Below are positions 11,301-23,177 of a stretch of DNA of 64,000 nt, piece after piece. The translations under genes were made by a program, and so were the position numbers. The stretch covers positions 633,201-697,200 of the forward strand of contig CM026426.1 in NCBI GenBank assembly GCA_014871385.1, in the 5' to 3' direction. The DNA comes from Ceratodon purpureus. Its lineage: Eukaryota; Streptophyta; Bryopsida; Pseudoditrichales; Ditrichaceae. Position 1 is the first letter of the stretch. The number at the start of each line of letters is the position of its first letter. The notes below the pieces were generated by a model, which saw only the letters and a list, made by a program, of their open reading frames with translations, was not told where the DNA came from and searched no databases.

Positions 11301-14300
11301 AAAGAAAACTAAGAGGTATGGCAAAGGGTAGCCTACAGTGAAAGAAAGCTCTTTTGGAGGTTGCTTGCAACCGTTTGCACCTTCTACTCTTCTACAATAC
11401 GGAAAAAATTAAATGGTCAAGGTGCAACTCACGCTACATTCATTGCTTTGCGAGGACACTTGGTCATGGTGTTGAGAGCATCTCCTAATCTCACTGTTGG
11501 AAGGTCGTTGTTGTTGATTGCTTCTTACAACAACACCCCTCCGATCTTGAAACGATGGAAGAAACTGTGATAAAAACATTGCCCTCCTCAGCTTTCCGCC
11601 CATGCGATGTCCCACCTGGAAGGATAATAATCACGTCATGACCTACCACCTTTGTTGTCGCCTTCATGTCTTCATGGAAGCCAAAGATTGTAACCCTAGA
11701 CTCTGTCGGAACACAAAAACCCCTAATTCATCCGGTAAGGAATTTAGAATTTACCTAAACCCACCTTTCCAATTGAATTGAGTATCGTTCCAAGGATTTG
11801 TTGGTGAAAGATAGAGAAAATGCTGACAAGCAGCCCGTCCACTACGTAACTGGATTCTCTTTCCTCCTCTTTTGATTATAATATTTGTCTTTATATTTAA
11901 TTCGTCCGGTGAAAATATCCAAAATTGGCTTCCTTAGTCAGGAACCACCCTCTTTCTTCTTCAAGACTCTCTTCTCTCACATCCGCAGATACTAATTCTC
12001 CTTCTTTTTTGGATGACAAAATACCAATGTAACTAGATTTGAACTACTTCACAATTAGCTTAGAAGTTTTCTCCCTAGTAGGTTACATAAGCAATTCTTT
12101 TCCGTCACGTGGAACTACAACGACACACCCATTCGAATCTGAGAGAGCTCTCAGTTCCGGTGATCATTAGGGGAACCGTTCCAATTTCAAGTCTCGTCCT
12201 CGGAATGAGAAAGAAGCTGCCCGCTGTGACTTCCTTATTGCATGAATTCCTTGCTTTAACCAACCCTATTTCCTATTCAAATTTCCTAGATCCTTTTCCT
12301 TGCAATTTTTTGGATCTCGAATCCTATTTTTACACTACTTCTATAAATCCGGAACTTCTATTGGTCCTACCTAATTTGTCTTACGCTTCTTCTTCTTCTC
12401 CTTGGTCTTCTTTGCCGCTTTTATTGCACGTCTTTTGGATCCACTCGGTCTCGTCCTCGGCACCTGCACTCGTGTCATGCTATGGCTTCTATCTATCACC
12501 TAGAAGGAATTCATTCAAGAAAGAAGTGCACTCAATCTCATCCGCGGAATCCAAAAGGAGTTGCAAGCTAGCACTCTTCTTCTTCTGTCTGCTCTTCTTG
12601 GATGACGTCTAAGGTCAATCTAGAATTGAAGTCAGGTTGGAACTTCTAGATGTGAGTAAGGAAGAAAGTACCCGGGTCTAATTGGGCGGTGAAGGAAGTG
12701 CTCTTCAGTGTACCTTGATCATGCTTGACAGTTTTCACTCACATGCAAGCTCTTGACCACTTCAGCTGGCTCACCGATCGGAGTTTGGAATAGTATTTGT
12801 TCCAATGAGCAGAACCGAGTTGTCGGATTTGGCTGCGTCAAAGTAACATTGATCTCCCCAATTCACCCAAACACCATAGTTGGTGATCCGGAAGCAATGG
12901 CGATGATCATCCTTATGTTGGGCCTAAGAGGTGGCAACAACTTCTCTATCTCATGCAAGATCTTCAGCATCTCCAAATTGAACTTGACCAAGATTGGAAT
13001 TACCTTGGCTGCTGACACGTGTCCAGCCGTCTTGCAGTCGTAGTCAAACAATCAAGCCTTATTTACAATGTCACCCGGTTGCCCAACTAGAATTTGGATC
13101 CGGTTCAGCATTGCCTATTGCTCTGTGTGGAAGTATCAAATTTCCTCCTCCTTCTAGGCCAATTCCTTTGTCGGGTCTGCCACCTGGATCACAAGCTTAT
13201 CATGTTCTTTGGTCAGCTGTGACTTTGTTGTGGGCTCCTCAAGCTTCCGGGTCAAATTTTCGAGCTTGCAGTTGTCGAGCGGCCAGCAAGATCTCCGCTA
13301 CAGAGTCTCGAAGCACTTGTACAAATCTCGGAGTTCCCGTACTTCCTCTCTAATGACTAGAAACGGATCTTCCGGAAATCCAAAGGTGGATGTTGCTGTC
13401 TAGCAAGGTTGAGAGGCTTGGTTGGATATGTATCTGTTGCAATGAGTGACAATGGTCTCATCTGAGTCCTTCTCGGTGTATGCTGCTACATCTTTTAGAT
13501 TGCGGCGTCACTCACGGTATCCTGTTTTGTCTCTACTTTGAGTGTGGCCCCTAGCATTCTGCTTCCGGATCCACTCCAAACTCCAAAATGTTCCTTGCGA
13601 ATGTTAACCCTTTCTGCTCTCGCCTTGTCAAACACTTGTTTCGGTACTACAAAGATAGGAGAAGGTTTCTATCTGATTTTAGGAATCAGATTCCCGACCT
13701 TATCTTCCAAGACCACCCTCCACTTCACCTCCCTCTTTTCAAAGAGTGCTCCATGGTTACCATAACTCAGCTGGGCTTCTTGAGGTACTTGATCGCAACT
13801 AAGAACTCAAGTATCCTCCTCTCTCAAATTGCCACAACAACTATATAGAAGCCATCGTTAGGATTAATCTGTTTCAAAAATATGCTCAAGAAAAACTTCT
13901 TCATCTACGTGCCCAATTGAGGCCCTCCCTCGAAAATTGGTAGACTTCTGCCCACTACTTTTCTATCCACAAACGAGGATCTCTTCCCATAGTCCGCTCC
14001 CACTAATCCTTCTAGGAAGTACAAACTCTCAAACCATTTCATTATTCTTGATGGTCCAAGGTTGAGCTAACAACCTATGACATCCCATTTGAGGAAAGGT
14101 CTTGTAGTAACTAATGTTTTTTAAATTCTTCCTTAGGAATCACAAAGGATATTGACCGGAGCGCTATCGTTGAGTGCGCCAAAGAAAAAATTCTCTCCTT
14201 TCCTATCCAACTCATGCTACCTTGAAATAAGACTCCCAACAACCCAACTGCTACCGGATCAAAAAACAACTTCAATTCTCACCAACTCACTAACTCACTA

Positions 14301-14600
14301 ACTATCTCTTCCAAAATATAATTGCAAAAGAATGTCTGTTCCAACCTTCCAGTCCTTATTTTCTACCCGTTCCTTACTTGTAACCATTATACTCATCATC
14401 ATAGGCGTTCACAAGAATTCAATCCGGAATGGTCACCACAACATGACTATATTTAGTAACTGTCAATATGGACAGAGATTAAATATATCTTCACACATGT
14501 TGCCAATGTGGCAACTTTGTTATGGTCACCCTTGCCTTTTTGTGGATTTGTAAGCAAATTTTGACATTCAAAGTGCGTGTTTTTATGAATTAGAAGATGA
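11300..14600. other. Decayed sequence, possibly old transposon coding region
   Basis: Codon-like stretches appear on both strands: a 69-codon frame at 11361-11570 (+), 12109-12612 (+), and minus-strand frames around 12863-13051 that read on in neighbouring frames. None shows a motif I recognise. By position this could be the inside of the CACTA-like element starting at 10294. There is nothing here I would call a working gene. Confidence 0.3.
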
Positions 14601-15540
14601 GTAGTGCGTGTTGAATTTGCTCCCCCATGCAGAAGGCAGTGGTGATGGTAGCTAGCCTCTGCATAATCTCTTTGTCGACGATGGAGAAAGTGACGACGTA
14701 TGCATATTCCACATGCTAGGAGAGTGCTTCAACAGCTACAACAATGTGAATTTGAGGGGAAGCAAAAGTAATTATAAAATTTAAGATAGAATAGATGATG
14801 AATTTGTGGACGTGCTGGTCGGACACGATGGTTTCTCAAGGAATGACTCTGTAAGAAATGATGATGTGCAAGATGACACTAATGACCCAAAGGAAGCAAG
14901 GAGAACCTCGTCTACCATCGACAACCCCAATGGAATAAACATAGATAATCTCTTATGCAAAGCTAGAACTCCACTCTATGCAGGGCTTTCCTTCACGCGT
15001 CTGACCTAAATACTCCTTATATTCAATTGTTGTTCCGTTTTTATTCTTTTGTTGGATTCCTAGATGATGAAGAAGATAGTCAAATCTCAAGGGCTGGAAG
15101 AACTACTCGAGTGCTAATGAGTTGTAGACAAAGTCACTCGTGGAGTGTGCCAATTTGAAGCTGAAGAGATGGAAAAAGCCACAGTAGCCTATCCAGGAGT
15201 ACCGCAACTGTTGTATCTAAGTAAGAAAGGTGATGGCCTTCCAGGCCAATACCTTAATCTCACTCAAATCCTCTCAGACATTCCTATAGACCCTTCACTA
15301 GATTTTCATATTGCAATTCACTTTCAATTGGCCTTTTGCCTCTTTTTCACAACCATGTTAATGAGCTTGTTAAGAAAAGATTGAATCATATGGGTATTGG
15401 AATTGATACAGTCTTATAGAACCCATCTCCATTTAATGTATGAGTGTCAAGAGGGGTGGGGAGAAAGGAGTTTGGGCTAGAATTGTCAAACTCTACCTCT
15501 TTCACCTCCATATTGATGGAATGGCACTACTAAAAAATTT

Positions 15541-15839
15541 TAGAGCCTTTCCCCAACAAAGGTGCACTTGGCAAGGTATGTAAAACTTACCATTCAATTG
15601 CTAGGTTTAATAACTTGTCCATCAAAGTCACTAGTGATTCATTGATTAAAATACCCTCATATGATCTTTTCCTTGATGTTTTAGAAACTAACTTCAGAAG
15701 AGACCATGGTTTTGAGATTGTTGATGTTCAAAAAGTTACTTATCAAAACCATGCCTATCTAGTTGCTCCAACTCCTTCTCAAGCAAAGAAGATCCAAGAA
15801 CTCCAAGTATTCATCCACCATGAAGTTTTGAAGGGGTAG
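15541..15839 (+). pseudogene. Unrecognised coding relic, upstream part
   Basis: A frame ending at 15839 includes SIKVTSDSLIKIPSYDLFLD and YLVAPTPSQAKKIQELQVF. After the stop at 15837-15839 similar coding-like sequence continues in broken frames (YNLPILLSIDDTSISICKIL near 15905-15965) to about 16150. Reading is soluble and mixed alpha/beta in appearance. No domain recognised. It may be the N-terminal part of the protein whose coiled coil lies at 16154-16531. Confidence 0.35.
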
Positions 15840-16153
15840 ACAAGAAGAGGGTCATCTTTCTTCTTGGAGAAAAAGGCGAGGATACATGCCTTAACTCTAA
15901 CCTTTTACAACCTCCCAATTCTTTTGAGCATTGATGATACTTCCATTAGTATTTGCAAAATTCTAGGCATCAAGGATGTGGTCTCCATTTGGTAGACAAG
16001 ATGGTGTTAGACAAAATGGTAGTGCAAATGTTGAATGTCTCAATCCATTTGTCTACAAAAAATTTTTAGGAAAAAGGTAAAATTGGTGTATACTATGTCA
16101 AAATTACTCCACACTGTAGGAGCGTTGAAGGTAGTGAAAATCCCTCCAAGGGT

Positions 16154-16531
16154 TTGTTAGTAATATTTCGACTTGAAGACCCTAACACATGCTTGATAAA
16201 CTCTATGGAAGCCGTCCAAAATCAAACTCAAGGTGAGGGAAGTGCAACAGAAGCAGATGTTCTTACCATGATGAAGGAGGCCATAAAGGAAGGTAGTAAA
16301 AAGCTCAAGGTAGAATTGCACAAGGACATGAAGATATTGAAGAATGGCATTGTCAGGGAAGCCTACAACTGTGCGGATGAAATCAATGACAAGTTGAAGA
16401 AACAAATGTTGAATATCCAAGGTACATTGACTTTGGCACTTACCGAGATGCAACAAATTACCAGCTTGGTAAATCCAAGTCTTTTACAAAAGGTCAAATC
16501 AATGTGGATAGACCGCAAATTGCAGAGGTAA
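16154..16531 (+). pseudogene. Coiled-coil coding relic
   Basis: A 125-codon frame without an early ATG reads MMKEAIKEGSKKLKVELHKD and similar charged heptad-like sequence, suggesting a long helix or coiled coil. Upstream coding-like sequence on the same strand is frame-broken. Coiled coils are common in first proteins of retroelements and in TnpA-like proteins, but no specific family is recognised. Confidence 0.35.
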
Positions 16532-16599
16532 AAATTATATACTGCAATACATCTTCAAATATATATTTGTATTTACTATTTAGATATAGTATTATACAT

Positions 16600-17363
16600 A
16601 CAAAATATACTAAGGTGTGAGCACACTACATCTATGCAGAAAGTATGACTAGAAAGTACTTTACTAGAATTACTCTTGAGAAAGTACTCTGTTTTCAGAA
16701 GAAATAAACGTCTTTTTGCACTTCTCATATTGATAATTCTTTGGTAGAGCCATGCATTGTTGTTGATATATTCAAAACCCAAAATGATTGATTTTCAATC
16801 ACGTATGAAGTACTTTTTGAGAATTTAGAAGTATGTCAGACTATGGAAAAATGCACAAAGTACTAATTTTTGGCTACTTACCGTTCAGATTTTGCTGTTA
16901 TTTACTTGTATGGAACGTAACTCATCAATGGCTGTTGATCTCTGTACACAAATCAATGAAAAATAGAAAATCCATGAAGAAATATGCCATGGAGTGGTAC
17001 TAAAAGTCTAAAAGTCCTAAAATAAATGGGAATTAGAGTGATTATCCTACTTAGATGGCTTTCCTGACACATGCTCTATGTTTGCTAAGAGCCGAATCAC
17101 CCATATATGTTGTTTTAAAGACTTTTGGATTTGATGCGGCAGGCATTGAGAGTACTTAAAAATTACCTTCCAAAAACAAAAGTACTTAGAGTACTCTACT
17201 ACAAATTTCCGCCGTCAGATTGTAACGTCTTTGCATCTCAACCGCATTAGGTCCAAATGTATTGAATCTAGGATTATCGAGAAAAAGTACAGCACTTACA
17301 TATAGGCACAAATGTACATCAAAAGTACTTCTAAAATTTGCCAAAATTGTACCCGGTGTAGTG
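16600..17363 (-). mobile_element. CACTA-like transposon end with AAGTACTT subterminal repeats
   Basis: The sequence ends GGTGTAGTG at 17355-17363, the complement of CACTACACC. It is preceded over about 750 bp by many AAGTACTT-type palindromic motifs (around 16653, 16680, 16808, 16859, 17151, 17179, 17283 and 17321). This is the layout of a CACTA right end. Its motif differs from the CCACGTGG repeats at 10.6-10.9 kb, and the 3-bp flanks do not match those at 10294, so I treat it as a different element. Confidence 0.45.
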
Positions 17364-17521
17364 TGCTAACATCCACTAGTAAAAATACAAAATACTATCA
17401 TATTATACATATTATTTCACAACGTTTTGAATACTATATGAAATACAAATACAAATACAATGCTTTATATTTATGTAAATACAATATACAACCAAAATAT
17501 CATCAATATCCAAAATCCATT

Positions 17522-17611
17522 TTTCATCTAAAATTTAGATTTCATCCAAAATTCAGACTTCATCTAAAAATCAAACTACATCCAAAATTTAGATTTCATC
17601 CATAATATAGA
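17522..17611 (+). repeat. Five 18-bp tandem repeats
   Basis: Units of the form TTCATCYAAAATTYAGAT follow one another five times with one to three differences each. In one frame they read as repeats of FHPKF-like hexapeptides, but no start codon or further coding supports translation. Confidence 0.75.
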
Positions 17612-17935
17612 TCCGACCTAAAATTCAAATTTAGTACAAAATACCACTATCAACTACCACAATGCACCCAATCCAATTACAAAACAGTCCTGGCTTACCG
17701 GCCTCTCACAAAATACAAATACCAACTCATAGTCAATCTTAAACCCAACACTATAATAAACCATATACATGTATATTATATTACACACACACGCTCTCAA
17801 CTATACAACTAGAACAAACAATACTTCCTTACCAAACCTTTTTACTACAACCAAATGTACACTAACAAAAAATCAAAAACCAAATAAAAAATTCCTAAAT
17901 GTCTCCAAGTCTATGGCTACCACTTTATTAGCGCA

Positions 17936-17980
17936 CTAGCTTTATTACAATGCAGAGACATAGAATCACATCCCGGATCA
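17936..17980 (+). other. 2A-like peptide relic in the LINE
   Basis: One frame gives ALALLQCRDIESHPGS. The core D-I-E-S-H-P-G differs from the DxExNPGP consensus by H for N and S for the final P, so it would not be expected to work now. The preceding hydrophobic run and the position upstream of the endonuclease fit 2A-like peptides of non-LTR elements. Confidence 0.4.
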
Positions 17981-18561
17981 ATGCCTAACATTCTACGTAT
18001 ACACCTCGACACACATAAGAAAATAGCTAAATTTACTTCATCCCAAATACAATAAAATTCCAACCTAAATACCAACACATTGCAAACACATTGTCTCCTA
18101 TATTAAAACATAATCATCCATTACACCTCCAAACAATCAACACCCATCCAAATTTACACCAATATATCCAAACACATAATCAATTCCCACCCTCTCACAT
18201 AATATATGCCCTAATAGTCACCATCAACTCATTAATAAGCATTAGCAACAATACATTTGCCCAACTCCAAAATCACCACTTTAACGACATATAGACCAAC
18301 ACATTACTAATAAGATTAGTCAATCTTAATAAACCCCCAACACCATATCTTAAGAAAACATCCATACACAAAATTTCTTGTAAACCATTAAGATATTATA
18401 CATCCCAAAAATACAATAGACAATGAAATTTATAACCACATCCATTGTCAAGAAATACCACCAACCAAGATAGATCTCCAAAGAAAATTTCCATCTTTCA
18501 CGAATAAACTACTTACTGAATCACTTAGATGCCTTGAAAACCTAATGAATCCCCACATCCC

Positions 18562-18586
18562 TCCCCCCCCCCCCCCCCCTCCCCCG
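18562..18586 (+). repeat. Poly-C-rich tract
   Basis: A run of C broken by single T residues (about 24 bases) sits inside the A/C-rich LINE sequence and fits the general excess of C over G on this strand. Confidence 0.6.
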
Positions 18587-20359
18587 CCACTTCCAAACAT
18601 TCCCACATTAATACCAAATTAAACAATAATATCTACAATGAAACAAACATAATTACCTGGAACGCATCATCACTAAATACGGTACTACCAAACCTAAAAA
18701 GCCTCATATCTATTTCATTTTTAAATACAACAATCATTCACATCGAAGAAACTAAACTTACAGCTACAAAATCCACAAAATACATACATAATCTATTTAT
18801 CAACTATAAACTTATATTTAATAACAGCCACGCACTCATAAGATGTATCCAACAGAGAATGCTCTATGCACTCGGCAGCGGATGACTACTCACTTTAATA
18901 AACAACAAATATGCCTTTCCGAGAAATATCACCAAAATTCCCACACCACCTAATATCTCACCATATTTACAAATAATACGCATAAATAACCAACCACTAT
19001 AATCACGGCTTATTATACACATGTATATGTCCACACACATAGAAGATATTTGCCTCATACCCTATATAAAAACCGCCATTACCAAGCAAATCACATCACA
19101 TCCAAATCACATATACACCTTATGTAGGGATTTTAAGTGTGACATAGCATTGCATGGTAGACAAAACAACCACACAAACATGCCACCACAAGATGCAGAC
19201 ATTTGATGGAATTGCTTTATAGTTTCTCTCAATTTGGAATATATCCCAACAAACACCACTTTCTCTAGACAAGGTAGCTACAACTATACGTCAACTAGCT
19301 TAATAGACGGTTTTTACATAAATTTCCTTAATAACAGATACTATTTTGGAACAAATATAAACATGAATATACTTTCAAACCATTATCCAATCATTCTCCA
19401 CATCCCCCACAATACACCACTTGCAAGATCTACACCCCCCACAAACACACCACAAACTAAGCACAAACTAGAAATTTAAATCCAATACCAATAGAAATCT
19501 TAGAAAAATTCAACATAGAATTCTTTGAAAGAAACTCTATAAATAACCAATTATTTAACCCAATTACTAGAAAACCACGACCACCTTATTCCCAAACAGT
19601 GGGTAATAGCATGTATGGCACTTGACAAAATTGTAGGCAAAGTATCAGAAACCATCAAAAAAACCTGTAAAGCACCTTCCTTACCAAATCTCACAAATAG
19701 AATAATACAACAAGGTGGTTTTCTACCACAAAAATTAGCCAAAGAATGGAAAAAACACCTCACCACATACCACCTCAACAGAAAAAACATATATAACGCA
19801 AAGAACGACCTATAATGGCAAACACACCCTATCTTAAATGGATGAAATAGCTGCTATGCAAAAACCACCAACCAAGAAGCTAAGAAATTCACCTTAAAAT
19901 ACACTCAAGACTGTACTCTTAAAACAATATCAAAATACCGCCACTTATATGAAAAAAGTTAATAGAAAAGTCTTTTAGAACTCCGAGACCTCACCTTTGG
20001 ACTTCATCATAGACCGACGTAATAATATCTCAACTAGTTTTGATAATATTGTACAAGAAATATACATTTAACAATACATCAGCAACCGCCCAAGAGTATC
20101 TACATGCTACCATAAAAATAAACGCCTACCACATTGTACATGCAAGGTCAGACAATACTCAAGACATGACTTGGAAGGACATACAATTGACAAACGTGGA
20201 GAACCTCAAACCGCACTACACACATACTTTGACCTAGAAACATGTGAAAATCTAGAAAATAACAAAGCCCCAAGCTCCAATAAAATCCCCAATTTAATTC
20301 TGAAAAATATGCCACCGCGATTGTACAAACTACTTTTTCTATTCTTAAACCATTGTTAC

Positions 20360-20363
20360 AAAT
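20360..20363. other. Left target-site duplication AAAT of element A
   Basis: AAAT directly precedes the left inverted repeat and recurs at 43953-43956 after the right one. Removing the element and one copy joins the LINE halves in the same reading frame (HCYK, one stop, then KQIPTSW). A 4-bp site is short, so the frame continuity is the stronger evidence. Confidence 0.65.
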
Positions 20364-20392
20364 AAGGGGTATTTAAGTAATTATGGACAAAA
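20364..20392 (+). repeat. Left terminal inverted repeat of element A
   Basis: It begins AAGGGGTATTTAAG and ends GGACAAAA. It pairs with 43924-43952 with three mismatches. A second AATTATGGAC follows 15 bases inward, a hint of subterminal repetition. Confidence 0.75.
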
Positions 20393-20603
20393 CGCTCAAT
20401 TATGGACTACTTTGCATCATCAGTAGACGTCCAATTCATGCGTTATCCCTCAAATTTAAAGACAAAGATGTCAAATATTTATGAAAAAATGCATTCCGCA
20501 TACAAGGGATAAAATCATTTGAGTGAATTTTAATATAATGCTGAAATGAGGACATCCAAGTCCCACTGTCATGGCCGAAGCCCTCAGCGAGTGGCTGACA
20601 AAA

Positions 20604-20645
20604 AACCCTAAACCCTAGAAACCCTAAATCCTAGAAACCCTATCC
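20604..20645. repeat. Interstitial plant telomere-like repeats
   Basis: AAACCCTAAACCCTAGAAAC and further ACCCTAAAT / AACCCT units form a short degenerate array about 240 bp inside element A's left end. The unit is the plant type (TTTAGGG on the other strand). Such telo-boxes also occur in plant promoters. Confidence 0.6.
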
Positions 20646-21184
20646 TTAGAAATCTATCTTTTCTAATAAAAATAAATACATGCTCTGCAAAATGTGGATC
20701 TGTGAAGTGAAGCGGGTGAAGGGAAGATCGTCGGCGAACCGCTGAGTGGACACGACTGCCAGGCATCTCACATTGAGGTGTCCGTCTGTGAGGACTCCGG
20801 AGTCGTCGTTCAGAATGAACAGTATTCACGGTCACAACGTTCGAAGTCCTTTCTAGTCGGCTGGACGCCGACTAGGAGAGCCAACCTCTTCCTTACTGAA
20901 CCGACCTGTGGAATTTGAAACACATATAAAAATGATGAGAAACCGTCACATAATGCGGCATTAAAAATACATCAGGAAGAAAAGTAACTACCCATATGGT
21001 TTAGGGTGTAGGGTGTTCGCCTAAAAGAGCGTTCAAAGGAGACAATGCATGGTCCTGATTTTAGAAATTGGGATAAGTTGTCATATGATAAATTGTACTC
21101 TTCAAAAGTAGACCATACCAGGAGAAGTACACAATATTGGTTAATTACGCTTGGATAAATATCTGCAAAAGACGATATGTTATT

Positions 21185-21360
21185 TCTACTTCGGTTAGTC
21201 CGAGTTAAGGTAGTCCTAGTCGACTACCTGCCGACTAGGAGAGTAGGTGCTACTGGGCTAGCTACGGCTACCTGCAGATAGTCAAGCTAGTCCTACTCGG
21301 CTACCCGTCGACTAGGAGAGTAGGCGCTACTAGACTAGGTCCACGTTGGCAACTAGTCGT
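21185..21360. repeat. Duplicated palindrome-rich segment near element A's left end
   Basis: A unit GTCCTAGTCGACTACCTGCC continuing GACTAGGAGAGTAGGTGCTACT is repeated about 75 bp later as GTCCTACTCGGCTACCCGTC and GACTAGGAGAGTAGGCGCTACT. Each contains a CTAGTCG/CGACTAG-type inverted pair related to the GCCGACTAGG seen with the element palindrome at 20856-20876. Confidence 0.6.
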
Positions 21361-21506
21361 CCAGAAAATCCTAGAGAAGTGGATTACTAGAACTTTTACC
21401 AGTTTAGTAGACGAACTCCAGCCGGATACTGTAGAAGAAGGTCGCATACTGTAGAAGTTGGTCGCATATTGTCCAATATTTTGTCATATTGTCCAATATT
21501 TTGTAG

Positions 21507-22069
21507 CAATGTGGGGTATCCGCAGTATCAGGAGACACCGGCTGACCTCGAGGAGCTCCGGCCATGGTATAGGGCGGTGGTCGCCCGTTCTCGCAATACC
21601 GCCATTCCTGCTTTCAAATACATCACACGCCTTTTGCAGCCAATTGCGGAGTGGTATTGGAGTCTTGCTCACAACTTAGAATTGCTGGAGATATCTGACG
21701 CTTCCGGCATCGCCTTCCCACTGACGTTCCAGGAGTCCAAGAGTGTTGGCAGCGTTCACTTCAGCCACACAGGGGAAGTGTCAAAGCAAACCATATCAAC
21801 TGCACGGTGGCTCCGCCTTGTTGACGAAGCATACGACATCTCGGAGGGTGCTGGAAGTTGGTGCTCTGGCCAAGATCAGTGGTGCGGAGGGAACGCAAGC
21901 CCGCAGTCCACGTATTCGTCGTTTGGATCTGTGCATCCATCTGTCGATACTGGGTGTAGTGCTGTCCGAGCGAAGTCTACTGCGAAGGACTGATTGCTGC
22001 ATGGCCGTTGGCGACCATATGCGGCTTTTCTCCGTGTACAAAGGCTACGGGAGAATTAGTGAGTGTTGA
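21507..22069 (+). pseudogene. Unrecognised exon-like coding sequence in element A
   Basis: After a TTTTGTAG acceptor-like site at 21506 the frame reads VGYPQYQETPADLEELRPWY and continues through helical, Trp- and Leu-rich sequence to about 21850 (LRLVDEAYDISE). Beyond that two frames are open, one to 21993 and the other to TGA at about 22069 (LDLCIHLSILGVVL). A frame change or an unseen intron is likely near 21860. No family recognised. It lies on the opposite strand to the DUF7869 gene, converging with it. Confidence 0.4.
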
Positions 22070-22647
22070 CATTGTCCAGCTCGTTTTCAATAGAGCTGCT
22101 TCACACACTGAGATAGTTGTAGAATTCATGGTTAGCATTTGTTACTGAGGCTTTAGGAGTAATGGCATCTCTGATGTATACACAATACAAAGTAACATGT
22201 AAAGGGCGTAACACTACCGTTGTACTCCGATTAGAATATAATGGAATGGATAAATATTTTTTCCCGGTTTCTCCAAGCGCATAGTGGTTCTACCAATGTT
22301 GTGGAAAGCGTCGACGGGCAGCCGACTAGTGTAACAGTGTCCACCGTAAAAATCACAGGCCATACAATATAGACCAGCCTTACGAAGTCACCGATCATGA
22401 TGCTTATCTAGTATGGTTAGAAGCATCGGCGGACAGCCGACGACCACCGAAGAAGGAAAAGGAAGGCATCAGAACAACAAATAAAAGACAAAGCGTAATA
22501 CATGACTAGTATTGGGTCTATGGTAAAATACAATTCTTATTTAAAGGAATCACAATGTTTACAATATTCAACTATAACGTCGATAGAGGAAACCATCACA
22601 ACCTACGTCTTCTACAACTAAGATCACAATCGTCGGCGGGCCGCCGA

Positions 22648-23172
22648 CTACTCTTCCTCCTCGTCATTCCAGTTCATCGAGATTCCATGCGATTCGAAGT
22701 TTGCCATGGCAGCAATCACAACCTCTTTGGGTATTAGATGGGACTTTGAAAGGCCCTCGTGCATAGTTTTCTTGGTCCTATGAGTATATACAACGGATTT
22801 ACACTCCACCCACTCCGCGAGAGTCAACTCCCTTTCCCACTGTCTTGTCCAGCACTCTCTCGCAACTTTTTTCTTACCTTCTTTCTTGCCCTTCATCGGA
22901 GTCCACCATTCAACCTTGAACTTACCATAATTAGGACCAGGCTCTGTTATAACAGGCTCTATCGCCCTACCCATCCAAATGGGTAGGTGGTCTTCCTTAC
23001 ACGGACGACAGAACATTCAATCGCCACGTAACACGTCAGGATATGGGTTAAACACAGACTTCGGCCTAGATTTTTTTGGACCGCAGAAAGGATAAGGCTC
23101 CACCTCATCCTTGTCACCGGGACGGATATCCGGATCCGGTATATATTCGTCCTCTGCATCGAATGTGGTGAC
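22648..23172 (-). pseudogene. C-terminal part of the DUF7869 gene, cut off by the gypsy insertion
   Basis: On the minus strand the frame runs from the target duplication through FDAEDEYIPDPDIRPGDKDE, one in-frame stop near 23017 and a Trp-rich segment (FKVEWWTPMKGKKEGKKK). It ends WNDEEE(E) at TAG 22648-22650. Excising the gypsy and one GTGGT copy joins this to the sequence at 31884 in the same frame, so both are parts of one gene. A Trp-rich acidic C-terminus is usual in DUF7869 proteins. The stop codon abuts an element palindrome (22632-22648). Confidence 0.65.
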
Positions 23173-23177
23173 GTGGT
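23173..23177. other. Left target-site duplication GTGGT of the gypsy
   Basis: GTGGT directly precedes the 5' LTR and recurs at 31879-31883 after the 3' LTR. Five bases is the normal duplication for Ty3/gypsy elements. Confidence 0.9.

Larger units (their letters stand above)
17620..20363 (+). pseudogene. LINE non-LTR retrotransposon, 5' portion (2A-like, endonuclease, start of RT)
   Basis: The plus strand is rich in A and C and very poor in G. Around 17924-17980 one frame reads LALLQCRDIESHPG, resembling the 2A-like DxExNPGP peptide found at the start of some non-LTR element proteins. Near 19370-19420 the frame reads ILSNHYPIILHI, the SDHxPI signature of APE-type endonucleases. A linker follows, then NNKAPSSNKIPNLILKN at 20252-20302, the KAPGPDxIP region before the reverse transcriptase. 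Many stops and shifts show decay. The frame stops at 20363 where element A is inserted, and the RT continues at 43957. Confidence 0.7.

Noticed and set aside
10294..17363. One CACTA element from 10294 to 17363
   Set aside because: Only CACTACAC is shared, subterminal motifs differ, and the 3-bp flanks (AAA and TGC) do not match.
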